Shown here piece after piece: positions 22,056 to 30,572 of a stretch of 30,572 bases of DNA. Below the pieces are notes generated by a model, which ran no database searches, was not told the DNA's origin, and saw only the letters and a list, made by a program, of their open reading frames with translations. Source of the stretch: a virus; the IMG/VR virus record IMGVR_UViG_3300021356_000105, positions 1-30,572 of that record; one strand, 5' to 3'. The position numbers and the translations under genes were made by a program. Within the stretch, counting starts at the first letter, position 1. The number at the start of each line of letters is the position of its first letter.

Positions 22056-23561
22056 CTATTGCTGATCCTGTTGCGCCGCTGCAATTTCTTCACGATCATC
22101 TTCCATATCACTTTCCATTTCTTTCATATCTTCATCTGGTAAACGAAGAATATTTTTCCTTACCCATTCTTTAGATACATAACGACCAACAAAAGGATCA
22201 ATCTCATTTAATAGTGAGAAACGATCACGATACACTTCCGATTGTTTTAACTCTTTATAATGATTGTCATTTTGAAAATCAAATGAAATTTCTTGTTTTA
22301 ACGTTTGCCATTCTTTGCGGCTTACAATTCCTTTAAGAGATAACTGTATTTCCAACAAATCCATGAACAAGTTTGAAAACTGTGCCCGCAATCTTTCAAC
22401 GAACTTACTGAACTTTACTTCATCACGGGTGATCTCTTGCGCTCGTCCTAAGTTAAATGCATTTTCACTTTCCAATCTAGAAATGGGAACGTTTAACGCT
22501 TTGTATAACTTACGACGGAAGTATTCTACATCATCCATCTCACCAAGGTTTTGTCCACCAGGAAGTGTTGTTATTTCGGTTCCTCTTCCACCTTCACGTC
22601 GAGGCAGCCAAAAATCCTCCATCATTGTCATGTATCTTCGGTCATCTTTTACTTGACCAGTCGAGGCATCATATACTAGTTTATTTTTCCATTTTTGCTG
22701 AAACTCTCTCAAAACTTGTTCAGATTTCATTTTAGGAAGATTGCCAACATCAATATAGAATATTCTTCTTTCGGGTGCTCTTGATATGCGATAGATCACA
22801 AGACTATCTTCTAACATTCTCAACTGATTTAACGTTCTCATTGCCTTATGCAAATGGGAATAAACCATTGAGCTTCTACCATCGAGTATTCCTGAATGGC
22901 AATATGCAACTGAATCTTTTGCTATCTTTAATCCTTGGGTAGTACCTGAAACTATGCCGGATTTCCCGCCATGGGCGCCTTTTGCATTATAAATGTAGTA
23001 TTCGTTAACACCTGTATGCACAACTGCACCAGTACGAGGATCTTTTTTCTTAACTGGTTCTTTTAGTTTACGGATGCGCCTAGGATCAATATATCTTAAA
23101 TCTTGTATGCCTGCTTTTGGATTTTTAACATCTACAACAATGTGATAGTATATTCTTCCATCGACATACCATTTTCTAAATATGTCATAAGCATTTGCAT
23201 TGAATTTGAGCATCTTGATTATGTCGTCAAACTCTTCTAGAATTTTTTTCCGTACAACATTTTGTTTTATTTTGGATGCATCCAACTCAAGTACATCACC
23301 GTCTTCAGACATGATTATTGCTTCGTTTACAATATCTTGAATTGCAGCATCACACTCAGGTGTAACGGACATGTCTCTATAACGAGTAATTAAATCACCT
23401 TCGTTCTTTGCTTTATTACCAAAATCTACAGTAGTACCGTAAACATTGCCAGGCGCTATTTCGATAGAACCATCTTCTGTATCAGCAGGAACAAAAGACT
23501 GAAGTTTTTCCAGTTCTTTTTCTTCTTCCTTTTTGCCGATTGTGAAACCGAATAATTCCAT
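22056..23561 (-). CDS. 20: portal protein (gp20)
   Basis: The dodecameric portal forms the DNA channel of the head and starts head assembly. It has 501 aa (T4 524). Recognisable stretches are ITRYRDMSVTPECDAAIQDI (58-77), YIDPRRIRKL and ISRAPERRIFYIDVGNLPK, and LGRAQEITRDEVKFSKFVERLR, all typical of T4-like portals. The acidic C-terminus ends in DREEIAAAQQDQQ. A late promoter and a strong terminator lie immediately upstream. Confidence 0.96.
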   Translation of the reverse strand: MELFGFTIGKKEEEKELEKLQSFVPADTEDGSIEIAPGNVYGTTVDFGNKAKNEGDLITRYRDMSVTPECDAAIQDIVNEAIIMSEDGDVLELDASKIKQNVVRKKILEEFDDIIKMLKFNANAYDIFRKWYVDGRIYYHIVVDVKNPKAGIQDLRYIDPRRIRKLKEPVKKKDPRTGAVVHTGVNEYYIYNAKGAHGGKSGIVSGTTQGLKIAKDSVAYCHSGILDGRSSMVYSHLHKAMRTLNQLRMLEDSLVIYRISRAPERRIFYIDVGNLPKMKSEQVLREFQQKWKNKLVYDASTGQVKDDRRYMTMMEDFWLPRREGGRGTEITTLPGGQNLGEMDDVEYFRRKLYKALNVPISRLESENAFNLGRAQEITRDEVKFSKFVERLRAQFSNLFMDLLEIQLSLKGIVSRKEWQTLKQEISFDFQNDNHYKELKQSEVYRDRFSLLNEIDPFVGRYVSKEWVRKNILRLPDEDMKEMESDMEDDREEIAAAQQDQQ

Positions 23562-23596
23562 AATGAATCCTTACCCCGTTGTAAATCTACAAATAC

Positions 23597-23604
23597 TATT
23601 TATA
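23597..23604 (-). promoter_or_regulatory. late promoter TATAAATA before gp20
   Basis: Exact TATAAATA octamer on the minus strand directly after the terminator of the gp19 gene, 36 nt upstream of the gp20 ATG. Confidence 0.87.
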
Positions 23605-23608
23605 TTAC

Positions 23609-23640
23609 AAAAAAAGGGGGCAAGGCCCCCCTTTTTTCTC
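23609..23640. terminator. terminator between gp19 and gp20
   Basis: A G5-C5 stem with a short CAAGG-type loop is flanked by a run of seven A on one side and six T on the other (plus strand), so either RNA strand can fold and end in U. It lies 17 nt after the gp19 stop and should end the tube-protein transcript, just before a new late promoter. Confidence 0.86.
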
Positions 23641-23656
23641 ATCACACTACGGTTGC

Positions 23657-24238
23657 TTAAGTGAAAATAGAAGAACGACTGAGTGTCGAAACAACATCTC
23701 CAAGATTGCCTGCGACACCATCTGTTACAAAGTAATCATATTCAAATGTTACTTGGTATTCTTCGATTGTGTCTGCATCATCCCAACTCAATGCGATAGA
23801 ATCGATTGTTGTTGGGAACAATCCAACCAGTTTGTATGCTCTAATAACATCGCCGCGTTTTCCGTAATGAATTACTTCAGCATCAGCTTTATATGAGTTA
23901 GGGGAACCCAACTGCTGATCTCTTAAGTTATCTTCAAAACCGTTCAACGCTTCGTTCCAGATTTCAAGTGTTTTACGAATAGCGAAATCTTCATCGTTGA
24001 TAATGGTGACAGTCCAAGGTGCAAAAGTTCTGTTGCCAGCAAACTTCAGCGGACGACCAAAGTAGTTTTGTACTACAGGTGTTACCTCAGCTGCTGGAAT
24101 AGCAGCCGCTTTACACATGAAAGGTACCTTTTGGTCAGCACCACTGTTAATCGGATTTGTAAAACGTACCTCAAACAGTGATGGTCTTGCGCCACCGCCC
24201 TGTAATTCTGAATAGAATTGGTTAATTGAAAAGGCCAT
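23657..24238 (-). CDS. 19: tail tube protein (gp19)
   Basis: The inner tube of the contractile tail. Residues match T4 gp19 in pattern: ARPSLFEVRFTN, FMCKAAAIPAAEVTPV, KFAGNRTFAPWTVTIINDED, VGLFPTTIDSIALSWDDADTIEEYQVTFEYDYF. Length 193 aa (T4 163), with a longer C-terminus (after residue 170). It has its own late promoter (24261-24268) and a terminator, as expected for a highly made structural protein, and follows sheath gp18 as in T4. Confidence 0.96.
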   Translation of the reverse strand: MAFSINQFYSELQGGGARPSLFEVRFTNPINSGADQKVPFMCKAAAIPAAEVTPVVQNYFGRPLKFAGNRTFAPWTVTIINDEDFAIRKTLEIWNEALNGFEDNLRDQQLGSPNSYKADAEVIHYGKRGDVIRAYKLVGLFPTTIDSIALSWDDADTIEEYQVTFEYDYFVTDGVAGNLGDVVSTLSRSSIFT

Positions 24239-24260
24239 TTATGTTTCTCCTAATTTTGTT

Positions 24261-24268
24261 TATTTATA
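24261..24268 (-). promoter_or_regulatory. late promoter TATAAATA before gp19
   Basis: Exact TATAAATA octamer on the minus strand, 23 nt upstream of the gp19 ATG, with an AGGAGA ribosome site between. Confidence 0.85.
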
Positions 24269-24275
24269 ATGCTAT

Positions 24276-26207
24276 TTAGAATTGTCCGACCACTTCTTCA
24301 AATTCAACACCACTTCTAACAGCAATGAAGTTTAACTGAATAAAGTTAATGCTTCGTGCTGGTTTAACATAAATGTCTCCAACAAACTCGTTGCGATCAA
24401 TGATTTCTGCTGTATTGTTTGTTTCGTCACAAACAACACGGAAATCAAAGATGCCGCGTTTACCCTGAACATTACGTAGGAATGGTTCAACTAAGTTTCT
24501 GAACTGGGCACGAGTAAATTCATCGTTGAACTCAAACAGCGAGTATTGAGCTGCTTTTGAGATTGCTTTTTCAAGAACAATGAACAATCTACGGACATTG
24601 ATTCTATCAAACGCAGAAGGCTTTGTAAGCAGTGTCTTATCCCCGAACAGAACAGTACCTTGTCCTGGGAATGCAACAACTGGATTAATGCCATTCTTGT
24701 ACAGTTGATCTCTTTCTGCCTTTGCTGGATTGAAAGCGAGACGTGCGATATTTTTAATCGAACCTCTGTTGAAACCAGCAGGTGAGAACCAGGGATCACG
24801 GATCGAATCAGTAACAACCATCAATCCACCAACGTCACCATTTAATGGAACATAACGGTAAACATCGTTGTACTTGTCGTACATGTATTTCCAACCAGAA
24901 TCCATGATGCCGTACGAAGAAGAAGGCAACTGGTTTCTGAACGCAATCACATCTTCTTGTTCTGCTGTAGCAAATGCATTGTTATCAACAACATCAGCTC
25001 TTTCAGGTGAAAGACAAACAACAAGGTCCTTTCTGCTTTCAGCAATGTTCTGAATCAAGTGAGAACCAACAGTTGCGTTTGATGCACCACCTAACAGAAT
25101 AGAAATATCAATTTCACTGTCAGGTAAGAATAGATCGTATGCATCGATTAAGTCAGCTTGTACTACTGATGCTGTCCCGTTATCTCCACCGCTCAATGAT
25201 TCAGTAACAGCTGTGTTTCCGCCTGCTGGGAATGTTGCTGTTGCTTTTTGATCGGATGGTGTAACTGATGCATCATGACCTGCCCACCAAATCCATGAAG
25301 AACCTTGGTTAATGACAGACTTGTAATAGTTTGCTCCACCTTGTGGTGCCTTTGCATCTTGTGCAGCAGAAACAAAACCGTATCTTTCGATAACGTTGTT
25401 TCTAACTGTAGTAATGTCACCATCTTCGTCAACAACTACAACGTGCAGTTCGTCATTTGAGCCGCCGCGTGAAGTTGCAAAGTCAGATGTACCTGGAGGA
25501 CCATCAAAGAAATCATAGAACTCCCAACGCTTCGTGATGTTGTTTGCATTCAGTGATGCGCCGCCAAGGTTGACAGTTGTTGGTGCTGTTCCAACTGTTA
25601 TAGTAGAAGTAACTGTGTTACTTGTGATTGCTGTGACTTTAAGGTTAAAATTAACAGTGCTGCTAGAGTTATAAAGATAATCGCCAACAACCAGTTGGTT
25701 TGCAACATTAGCACCTAGTGTTGTTACTGTAGTGCTGCCTGCAGTGAATACGAGGTTGGCACCCGAAACTGCGCTTTCCCATGCTTCTGCTGAAGGACAA
25801 ATAGAAACTTTAAGTGAGTTGCCTAAATTACCAGGATACTTAGCAACCCAGTTGCCAGCACCGGTAACACCATTTTCATATGTCTGTGCATACTCGTCGT
25901 CGTTCTTGACATAACGTCCTACACCGGATGACGAAGCATTGTTTGCACCATTTTCTGCACGAGCAACTAACAGCTGATTGCTGTATGCTAAGAAGCTTGT
26001 TGCTGTTAAAACATCAACAGCATTGTTTGCATCTGGTTCGCCGAATGTGGATACTAGCTGATCTTCAGTTGTAGTGAGTACAACCTTTTGGACAGGGCCC
26101 CAATGAAAATGACCTGCAAATGCACCTACTGTTGTAGAAATAGAAGGTACAATTGTAGTTAGGTCAATTTCAGATATGTTAACGCCTGGTGAAATCTGAA
26201 AAGCCAT
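24276..26207 (-). CDS. 18: tail sheath protein (gp18)
   Basis: This is the contractile sheath subunit. The N-terminus FQISPGVNISEIDLTTIVPSI and the C-terminal domain (FLRNVQGKRGIFDFRVVCDE, then RNEFVGDIYVKPARSINFIQLNF) are diagnostic of T4-like sheath proteins. Length 643 aa (T4 659). Residues about 150-218 form a Thr/Val/Asn-rich stretch (NLVFTAGSTTVTTLGANVAN) that looks like an added surface beta-domain. A late promoter precedes the gene. It is followed by gp19 as in T4. Confidence 0.97.
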   Translation of the reverse strand: MAFQISPGVNISEIDLTTIVPSISTTVGAFAGHFHWGPVQKVVLTTTEDQLVSTFGEPDANNAVDVLTATSFLAYSNQLLVARAENGANNASSSGVGRYVKNDDEYAQTYENGVTGAGNWVAKYPGNLGNSLKVSICPSAEAWESAVSGANLVFTAGSTTVTTLGANVANQLVVGDYLYNSSSTVNFNLKVTAITSNTVTSTITVGTAPTTVNLGGASLNANNITKRWEFYDFFDGPPGTSDFATSRGGSNDELHVVVVDEDGDITTVRNNVIERYGFVSAAQDAKAPQGGANYYKSVINQGSSWIWWAGHDASVTPSDQKATATFPAGGNTAVTESLSGGDNGTASVVQADLIDAYDLFLPDSEIDISILLGGASNATVGSHLIQNIAESRKDLVVCLSPERADVVDNNAFATAEQEDVIAFRNQLPSSSYGIMDSGWKYMYDKYNDVYRYVPLNGDVGGLMVVTDSIRDPWFSPAGFNRGSIKNIARLAFNPAKAERDQLYKNGINPVVAFPGQGTVLFGDKTLLTKPSAFDRINVRRLFIVLEKAISKAAQYSLFEFNDEFTRAQFRNLVEPFLRNVQGKRGIFDFRVVCDETNNTAEIIDRNEFVGDIYVKPARSINFIQLNFIAVRSGVEFEEVVGQF

Positions 26208-26255
26208 TCTTTCTCTCCTTTGTTGATATAGTTATTTTGGAGTTTATTTTCCAAT

Positions 26256-26263
26256 TATTTATA
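26256..26263 (-). promoter_or_regulatory. late promoter TATAAATA before gp18
   Basis: Exact TATAAATA octamer on the minus strand in the gap after the terminase stop, 48 nt upstream of the sheath ATG. Confidence 0.85.
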
Positions 26264-26275
26264 AAATACTATATT

Positions 26276-27940
26276 TCACCATCGGATATCGTCATGATCT
26301 GAGAAAAAAGAATACGGATCTTCGAACGTTGCTTCTGCTTCAAAATCCGTTCCATCATCGATTATAGGAAACGGAAGTGTATCATCATGTATCTGTTTGT
26401 TCTTTTCTTCTAACAACTTCTGTCTGAAATTGGTATCGGTTAAATCTTTAAAGAAAGGCTGGTTTGTCGACCATCCAAATAGCACAACACACATAACCAA
26501 ATCATCATGGGCACCTTCTTCTGCTTGATATGAAGAACCTCTTTGAACAAAGGTAGAAAACTCTCTTATCAAATCAAAATCGTTTAAAAGAACTTTTTCC
26601 TTTTCAATCAACGTTCTTGTATTCGCACAACCTTGTCTTTTAACGACCTGTGTAGTTCTCACACCACGTGAAGTTGTTGTGCCAAATCCACCGTGCAATA
26701 CTTGCCCACTTCTTCCTTTCAGTGTAGTGTGTATAACGTTCTCATACTCTAACTCAAAATAAAGTATATCTGCTATCTGTTGTCCGTTATCATTAATTTC
26801 AATCAAGCAATGTGCGTTGTTATATCTTCTTACAGTATCGTTGATAATTTCAGGATACAGTAAAGGATCGATCAGGTTATCTTTATAGCAAGCAACAACC
26901 TCATATGGATACACCGATAAGTCAAAAACCACAAATGCACTTGCATCAATGCCTGCTCCTCGTGCAGTATCCACTGAGCAAAAGTAAACGTGGTTTTCAA
27001 TCGGTTCTTTATACACCGACAATGATCCATCGTATCTCGTGTGCTTAGGTTTTACGAACGTGAGCCTTCTTAGTACATGTGGAGATATTAGTGTGTTCGA
27101 TGAACCAATAAACTCAGCTTCAAATTCTTGTTGGAACTGTTCTTCACTTGTGTTAGCAATCGTTTTCCTGCGCCATTCATCATCTCTTCCTGGCACGTCC
27201 GACCAATGAACTGAAACGTTAACGTATTCGTTTGTTTTTTCTACACTGTTTGTCCATATCTTATAGAACAAGTCATAACCATTAGGTGTAGAAGTTATGA
27301 CAACTTTGGTATTTGTACCAGAAATAATGGTAGGATATACAGAAGTGAAAAAGTCATCCTGAATGTTTCTTGGTACGAATGCAAATTCGTCAAGGTACAA
27401 AAAGTTAATCGAGAATCCACGAATCGCAGTTGATGCAGTCGATGCCGCCATCACTTGACTACCATTTTCTAACTCAACATTTGTTTTGTTCCAGTTAATA
27501 ACACCTTGTTGTAACCATGGTGGCAGGTTTTCAAATGCTCTTTGTACACGACTAAGAATTTCTCTTGACGTTGACAACTTGTTCGCAAGAATTGCTACAC
27601 TGTAGTTCTCTTTAAAAAGTATATGCCATAGTATAACTGCAGCAGATGTAGTCGTTTTACCTGCCTGTCGAGGTGTTTTGATGATAGTAAAACGATTATC
27701 AGCAATTGTTTTTGCTATGTTTTCCTGGAAATCATACAAATCAAAGTTGATAAGACCTTCGTCAAGTGATATGATCTTAACATAGGTACGAATAAAATGC
27801 GTAATGTCATGTGAACACTTGATATATTCCTTTACAAGATCTTGTGTCCATTCAACATCGACATAGGCTTTCTTTAATAGTGGATTTTGTCTATATCTGT
27901 CGTTGTCCGCTATTATTTTATCTGCATCTGACTCAATCAT
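26276..27940 (-). CDS. 17: terminase large subunit (gp17)
   Basis: The DNA packaging motor. ATPase: TPRQAGKTT Walker A (89-97), Walker B FLYLDEFAFVP (180-190) with catalytic E185, coupling motif TSTPNG (216-221). Nuclease (RNase H fold): CSVDTARG with D324, LIEIND with E381 and EEGAHDDLV with D479-D480, all three acidic sites present. Length 554 aa (T4 610). The gene overlaps gp16 by 8 nt. The phage therefore probably packages by a headful mechanism like T4. Confidence 0.96.
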   Translation of the reverse strand: MIESDADKIIADNDRYRQNPLLKKAYVDVEWTQDLVKEYIKCSHDITHFIRTYVKIISLDEGLINFDLYDFQENIAKTIADNRFTIIKTPRQAGKTTTSAAVILWHILFKENYSVAILANKLSTSREILSRVQRAFENLPPWLQQGVINWNKTNVELENGSQVMAASTASTAIRGFSINFLYLDEFAFVPRNIQDDFFTSVYPTIISGTNTKVVITSTPNGYDLFYKIWTNSVEKTNEYVNVSVHWSDVPGRDDEWRRKTIANTSEEQFQQEFEAEFIGSSNTLISPHVLRRLTFVKPKHTRYDGSLSVYKEPIENHVYFCSVDTARGAGIDASAFVVFDLSVYPYEVVACYKDNLIDPLLYPEIINDTVRRYNNAHCLIEINDNGQQIADILYFELEYENVIHTTLKGRSGQVLHGGFGTTTSRGVRTTQVVKRQGCANTRTLIEKEKVLLNDFDLIREFSTFVQRGSSYQAEEGAHDDLVMCVVLFGWSTNQPFFKDLTDTNFRQKLLEEKNKQIHDDTLPFPIIDDGTDFEAEATFEDPYSFFSDHDDIRW

Positions 27941-28325
27941 TTTGGTTCTTAATCAGTTTCATTAGTTCTGTCGTCGAACCTACGAATAAAGAGTTGTTTG
28001 TTACTTGTGGTTTAACTGATTCTTCACCCTGTAAACTTTTCTTCTTGTGGTGAAGATCTAACAATTCTTTATTTGCTTCCACTGTTGATTTGATAAGTGT
28101 AGAGTAAACTTCAAATGCACGAGGTGCTTCTGTAACTGAAGCAATACTGTGCAACTCATCTAATGCTAACTTCGCATGATCTATCATATCCCTTAGATTG
28201 TTTCTGGCATACTCATAGTCATCATCTGCTTTTCGATCAGCAATTGTACTTATCGCTTTTGGTTTTTCTTCAACCTCTACTGGAAGGTTGAATATGTCGT
28301 TCATGTTATCGTTAAATGTACTCAT
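27933..28325 (-). CDS. 16: terminase small subunit (gp16)
   Basis: The small subunit that regulates DNA recognition and gp17 activity. It has 130 aa (T4 164) and overlaps the gp17 start by 8 nt. The centre (YEYARNNLRDMIDHAKLALDEL) and the following LIKSTVEANKELLDLHHKKK form the long paired helices of the ring-forming gp16 core. N- and C-terminal tails are polar. Assignment rests on position and helical pattern. Confidence 0.88.
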   Translation of the reverse strand: MSTFNDNMNDIFNLPVEVEEKPKAISTIADRKADDDYEYARNNLRDMIDHAKLALDELHSIASVTEAPRAFEVYSTLIKSTVEANKELLDLHHKKKSLQGEESVKPQVTNNSLFVGSTTELMKLIKNQND

Positions 28326-28348
28326 TGGTTAACCAACTGTTTTTTTAG

Positions 28349-28356
28349 TATTTATG
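28349..28356 (-). promoter_or_regulatory. late promoter variant CATAAATA before gp16
   Basis: CATAAATA (7/8 to the late octamer) overlaps the stop codon of the fibre gene, 24 nt upstream of the gp16 ATG, at the same distance as the exact octamer before gp19. Confidence 0.5.
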
Positions 28357-30572
28357 TTTTTTCTGGTTCAACAATAATTTTGCCGTTTTCATCAGTTAAT
28401 GGAGATTCATACATGTGTTCATCTTGACGTTCACCAATAACAAGCCATGAAACAGTGTCCGTGCAAGTATTATCTTGTGCTATAACTGTTAAAATATTAT
28501 CAGACACAGAACCTTTAACAGCAGTCCATCCGCTTTCATTTGACACTAAGCATTGCACATCACGATTTAACGCAACAAATGTGCCTTCAGACATTCCCGA
28601 TTCAGTATCGATGTTTACTGTTGCTAAACCATTTACTAGATTTACTCTGCCTCGATAAATGTTATCTGCTTGAGGCCCTTCAACAAATGAGTGGACAAGA
28701 TGATGGGTCTTTGGTTTTATTGGGTGATCAATTTTAAACGTACCGGAGTTTTTCGTCATGGATCCGTTGACTACAAGTGTAGCAGTAGGATTTGTGCAAG
28801 CGATACCCACGTTTCCACCACTAGAAATATACATTCTTGTGGAGTTATTTGTGTTGAATTGTATTGGAGCTGCATCTATTGTGTTGATACCTAGTGTACC
28901 GGTACCTCTGCTTTGTAATGCTGAACTCGCATTTGCTCCATTGTTATTTCTTATTAATCTGAGTCCATAATCAGTATAGGTCGTATCACCGACAAGATCG
29001 ATATAAGCATATCCACTGCTAGTTCTTCCTGCTCCTAAATTGATTGTTGCTGATCCTGTGGATATGTTCGATCCCAAATCAAAGCTAACATTTCCTGAGC
29101 CTCCGAGACTTAGTGTTGATCCGTTATAAGTAAAGTTACCATCACCCTCAATATTAGTTCCAGAAGTAAACACTGCTACACGATTGTTTACTCCGTTTGT
29201 GGACGTTACGGTTCCACTTCCACTTCCAGCATCAACCCAATCAATACCACTACCGGTTGAACTTAATACTTGACCTGAAGTACCAAAGCTGCCACCACTA
29301 TCTCTTATAGCACCAGTGATGTGAACATTGGCACTTGTGGTAATCGTACCAGCAACATCAAGAGCTTGATCTGGTGTTGTAGTACCGATACCCACACTAC
29401 CACTAAAATAGTTTCTATCTTCATCAGCTACATAGACACCATAAGCAGTACCAATGGTTCCTGTATAACCGTTGTCCATGTCTAAGTGAAGACCGTACGC
29501 TGTGCTTATTCCTTGTCCTGTGCCACTTCCCGCGACCCAACCTCTGTAAATATATCCATTGGTTATCGTTGAAGTTGAATCTTGATCTATGTAACCTTGA
29601 TACGCGGTCGCGGTCCCTATAGTTCCGGCGCCTTCAGTGTGACGAACATAAGTAGCAGTTCCTGTGTAGGATCCTCCGTCCGCAGTACTTGTTTTAAGAC
29701 TAAGGTTGATACACCCATATGCTACATTCAATAAAGAACCTGTTCCACTATGTAAAGAATAGTTCTGAGTTCCCGTAATGGAATACACATTCGCACTAGC
29801 ACCATGTGTAACTACAGTATCTAATCCTCTAAGAAGATACATTGTTCCTGCTGTGTGTGTGCTCGTAGTCCTCACAAAGCCAGCATAAGTACTTTCTCTT
29901 GTGCCGTCAGCCGGTGCTCCACTGCCACCTACACCAACTGTTCCATTAACATCAGCGTCAAGATAAAATGGTACTTTATTTCTATTTGCCGTGGTTGCAG
30001 TACCATCCATTGTGTAGTTATAGTCAAGGTTAAACTCATATCTTGAGTTTTGATCGGAAACAGATTCGGTAGCAACAATGTTAACAGCACGTTCATTTGT
30101 AGCTCGAATATCAAGCTTGCCACTCGGCGAGACAGTACCAATACCAAGTCCATCGGAAGTTACAACCGCGGATGTACTACCGTCTGTAACAAAACGAACA
30201 TCACTGCTTCCGTGAGTGTCGCTACTATCAGCCTCTAAATATAAATCACCTTGAGTGTTCGTAACTCGCATTACACCGGAGCCAGTATTAAATCCTACAG
30301 ATCCATGAGAACTTCCGCTTGCTCTAAAATCTATAAGAGAAACAAGCCCACCTTGTAATGTGCCGTTTGTATCGTCTAATATTAGATTAGGACTTGTATC
30401 TGATATTCTAGCATCACCAACAACATCAAGAGCAACAGTTGGTGATGTGCAGGCAATACCAACTTCGCCTGTATTTTTAATGTATATTCTATCGGTAGCG
30501 TCTGTGCCTAATCTGAGGTCACCGAAATCATCTTCGTTTCTTATAAGGAGATCAGAAGTCGATGTAGACCCA
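28352..30572 (-). CDS. tail fibre-like structural protein, 5' truncated by window
   Basis: The frame is open to the window edge, so the true start is outside; about 739 codons are visible. An internal Met at 30271 is not a credible start because coding continues upstream with the same repeat type. Four copies of a GxVGIxxxxPxxxLxVxG repeat occur (for example EVGIACTSPTVALDVVG, SVGIGTTTPDQALDVAG), and much of the rest is Gly/Thr/Ser-rich with TAYG units: features of elongated trimeric fibres. The C-terminal domain (FKIDHPIKPKTHHLVHSFVEG to VSWLVIGERQDEHMYE) is a type shared by marine phage structural proteins. No S74 chaperone is visible. Receptor role is inferred. Confidence 0.83.
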   Translation of the reverse strand, partial: GSTSTSDLLIRNEDDFGDLRLGTDATDRIYIKNTGEVGIACTSPTVALDVVGDARISDTSPNLILDDTNGTLQGGLVSLIDFRASGSSHGSVGFNTGSGVMRVTNTQGDLYLEADSSDTHGSSDVRFVTDGSTSAVVTSDGLGIGTVSPSGKLDIRATNERAVNIVATESVSDQNSRYEFNLDYNYTMDGTATTANRNKVPFYLDADVNGTVGVGGSGAPADGTRESTYAGFVRTTSTHTAGTMYLLRGLDTVVTHGASANVYSITGTQNYSLHSGTGSLLNVAYGCINLSLKTSTADGGSYTGTATYVRHTEGAGTIGTATAYQGYIDQDSTSTITNGYIYRGWVAGSGTGQGISTAYGLHLDMDNGYTGTIGTAYGVYVADEDRNYFSGSVGIGTTTPDQALDVAGTITTSANVHITGAIRDSGGSFGTSGQVLSSTGSGIDWVDAGSGSGTVTSTNGVNNRVAVFTSGTNIEGDGNFTYNGSTLSLGGSGNVSFDLGSNISTGSATINLGAGRTSSGYAYIDLVGDTTYTDYGLRLIRNNNGANASSALQSRGTGTLGINTIDAAPIQFNTNNSTRMYISSGGNVGIACTNPTATLVVNGSMTKNSGTFKIDHPIKPKTHHLVHSFVEGPQADNIYRGRVNLVNGLATVNIDTESGMSEGTFVALNRDVQCLVSNESGWTAVKGSVSDNILTVIAQDNTCTDTVSWLVIGERQDEHMYESPLTDENGKIIVEPEKT

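Noticed and set aside
1-30572. tRNA genes, CRISPR arrays, integrases, transposases.
   Set aside because: Nothing supporting any of these was seen by eye on either strand; a tRNAscan run would settle tRNAs.

Overview
This window is a contiguous block of a T4-like (Tevenvirinae-type) myovirus genome, AT-rich and almost entirely coded on the minus strand. Read 3' to 5' in window coordinates, the order is: fibre, gp16, gp17, gp18, gp19, gp20, head-core genes, gp21, gp22, gp23, gp19-like protein, UvsY, UvsW, gp55, dCMP deaminase, gp47, gp46, peptide deformylase, MazG, nucleotide/base-modification genes, gp45, gp44, gp62, RegA. This resembles marine T4-like phages (cyanophage and pelagiphage type). 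No photosynthesis genes, tRNAs, CRISPR arrays, integrase or insertion sequences are seen. A marine Gram-negative host is an inference; the sequence does not identify it.

Late half (about 16700-30572): a 5'-truncated trimeric-fibre-like protein, terminase subunits gp16/gp17, sheath gp18, tube gp19, portal gp20, two or three small head-core/virion proteins, protease gp21, scaffold gp22, capsid gp23, a 53-residue Cys-rich protein with a GTG start, and a second gp19-fold protein. Six exact TATAAATA octamers (the T4 late promoter) lie in the short gaps before gp18, gp19, gp20, the gp68-like gene, gp22 and gp23. Strong hairpin terminators follow gp19 and gp23. The matching late sigma factor gp55 is encoded in the window.

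Early/middle half (about 1-16696): a consensus sigma70 promoter (TTGACA, 17 nt, TATAAT) sits just before uvsY. It appears to start a densely overlapping operon of recombination, late-sigma and nucleotide genes. A second one (TTGACA, 17 nt, TAGAAT) at 8777-8805 starts the most unusual block, 4002-8762. This block holds a Cys4 protein, an NMAD1/DUF1599 protein, a dCMP hydroxymethylase (T4 gp42) with its diagnostic Cys and Asp, a TET-associated-glycosyltransferase-like protein, a divergent C5-cytosine methyltransferase, a DUF5664 dNTP diphosphohydrolase and a second glycosyltransferase. The five genes from NMAD1 to DUF5664 overlap or nearly abut. The natural reading is a pathway making 5-hydroxymethylcytosine DNA that is then glycosylated, by enzymes not obviously related to T4 alpha/beta-glucosyltransferases. 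This is the candidate undescribed system. The replication clamp and clamp loader (gp45, gp44, gp62) and RegA follow.

The only plus-strand gene is an HNH endonuclease at 802-1359, convergent with regA and ending in a perfect 9-bp hairpin. A second HNH-like gene, a small unknown gene and the start of a gene running off the left edge complete the window. No gene-free stretch exceeds 300 bases.
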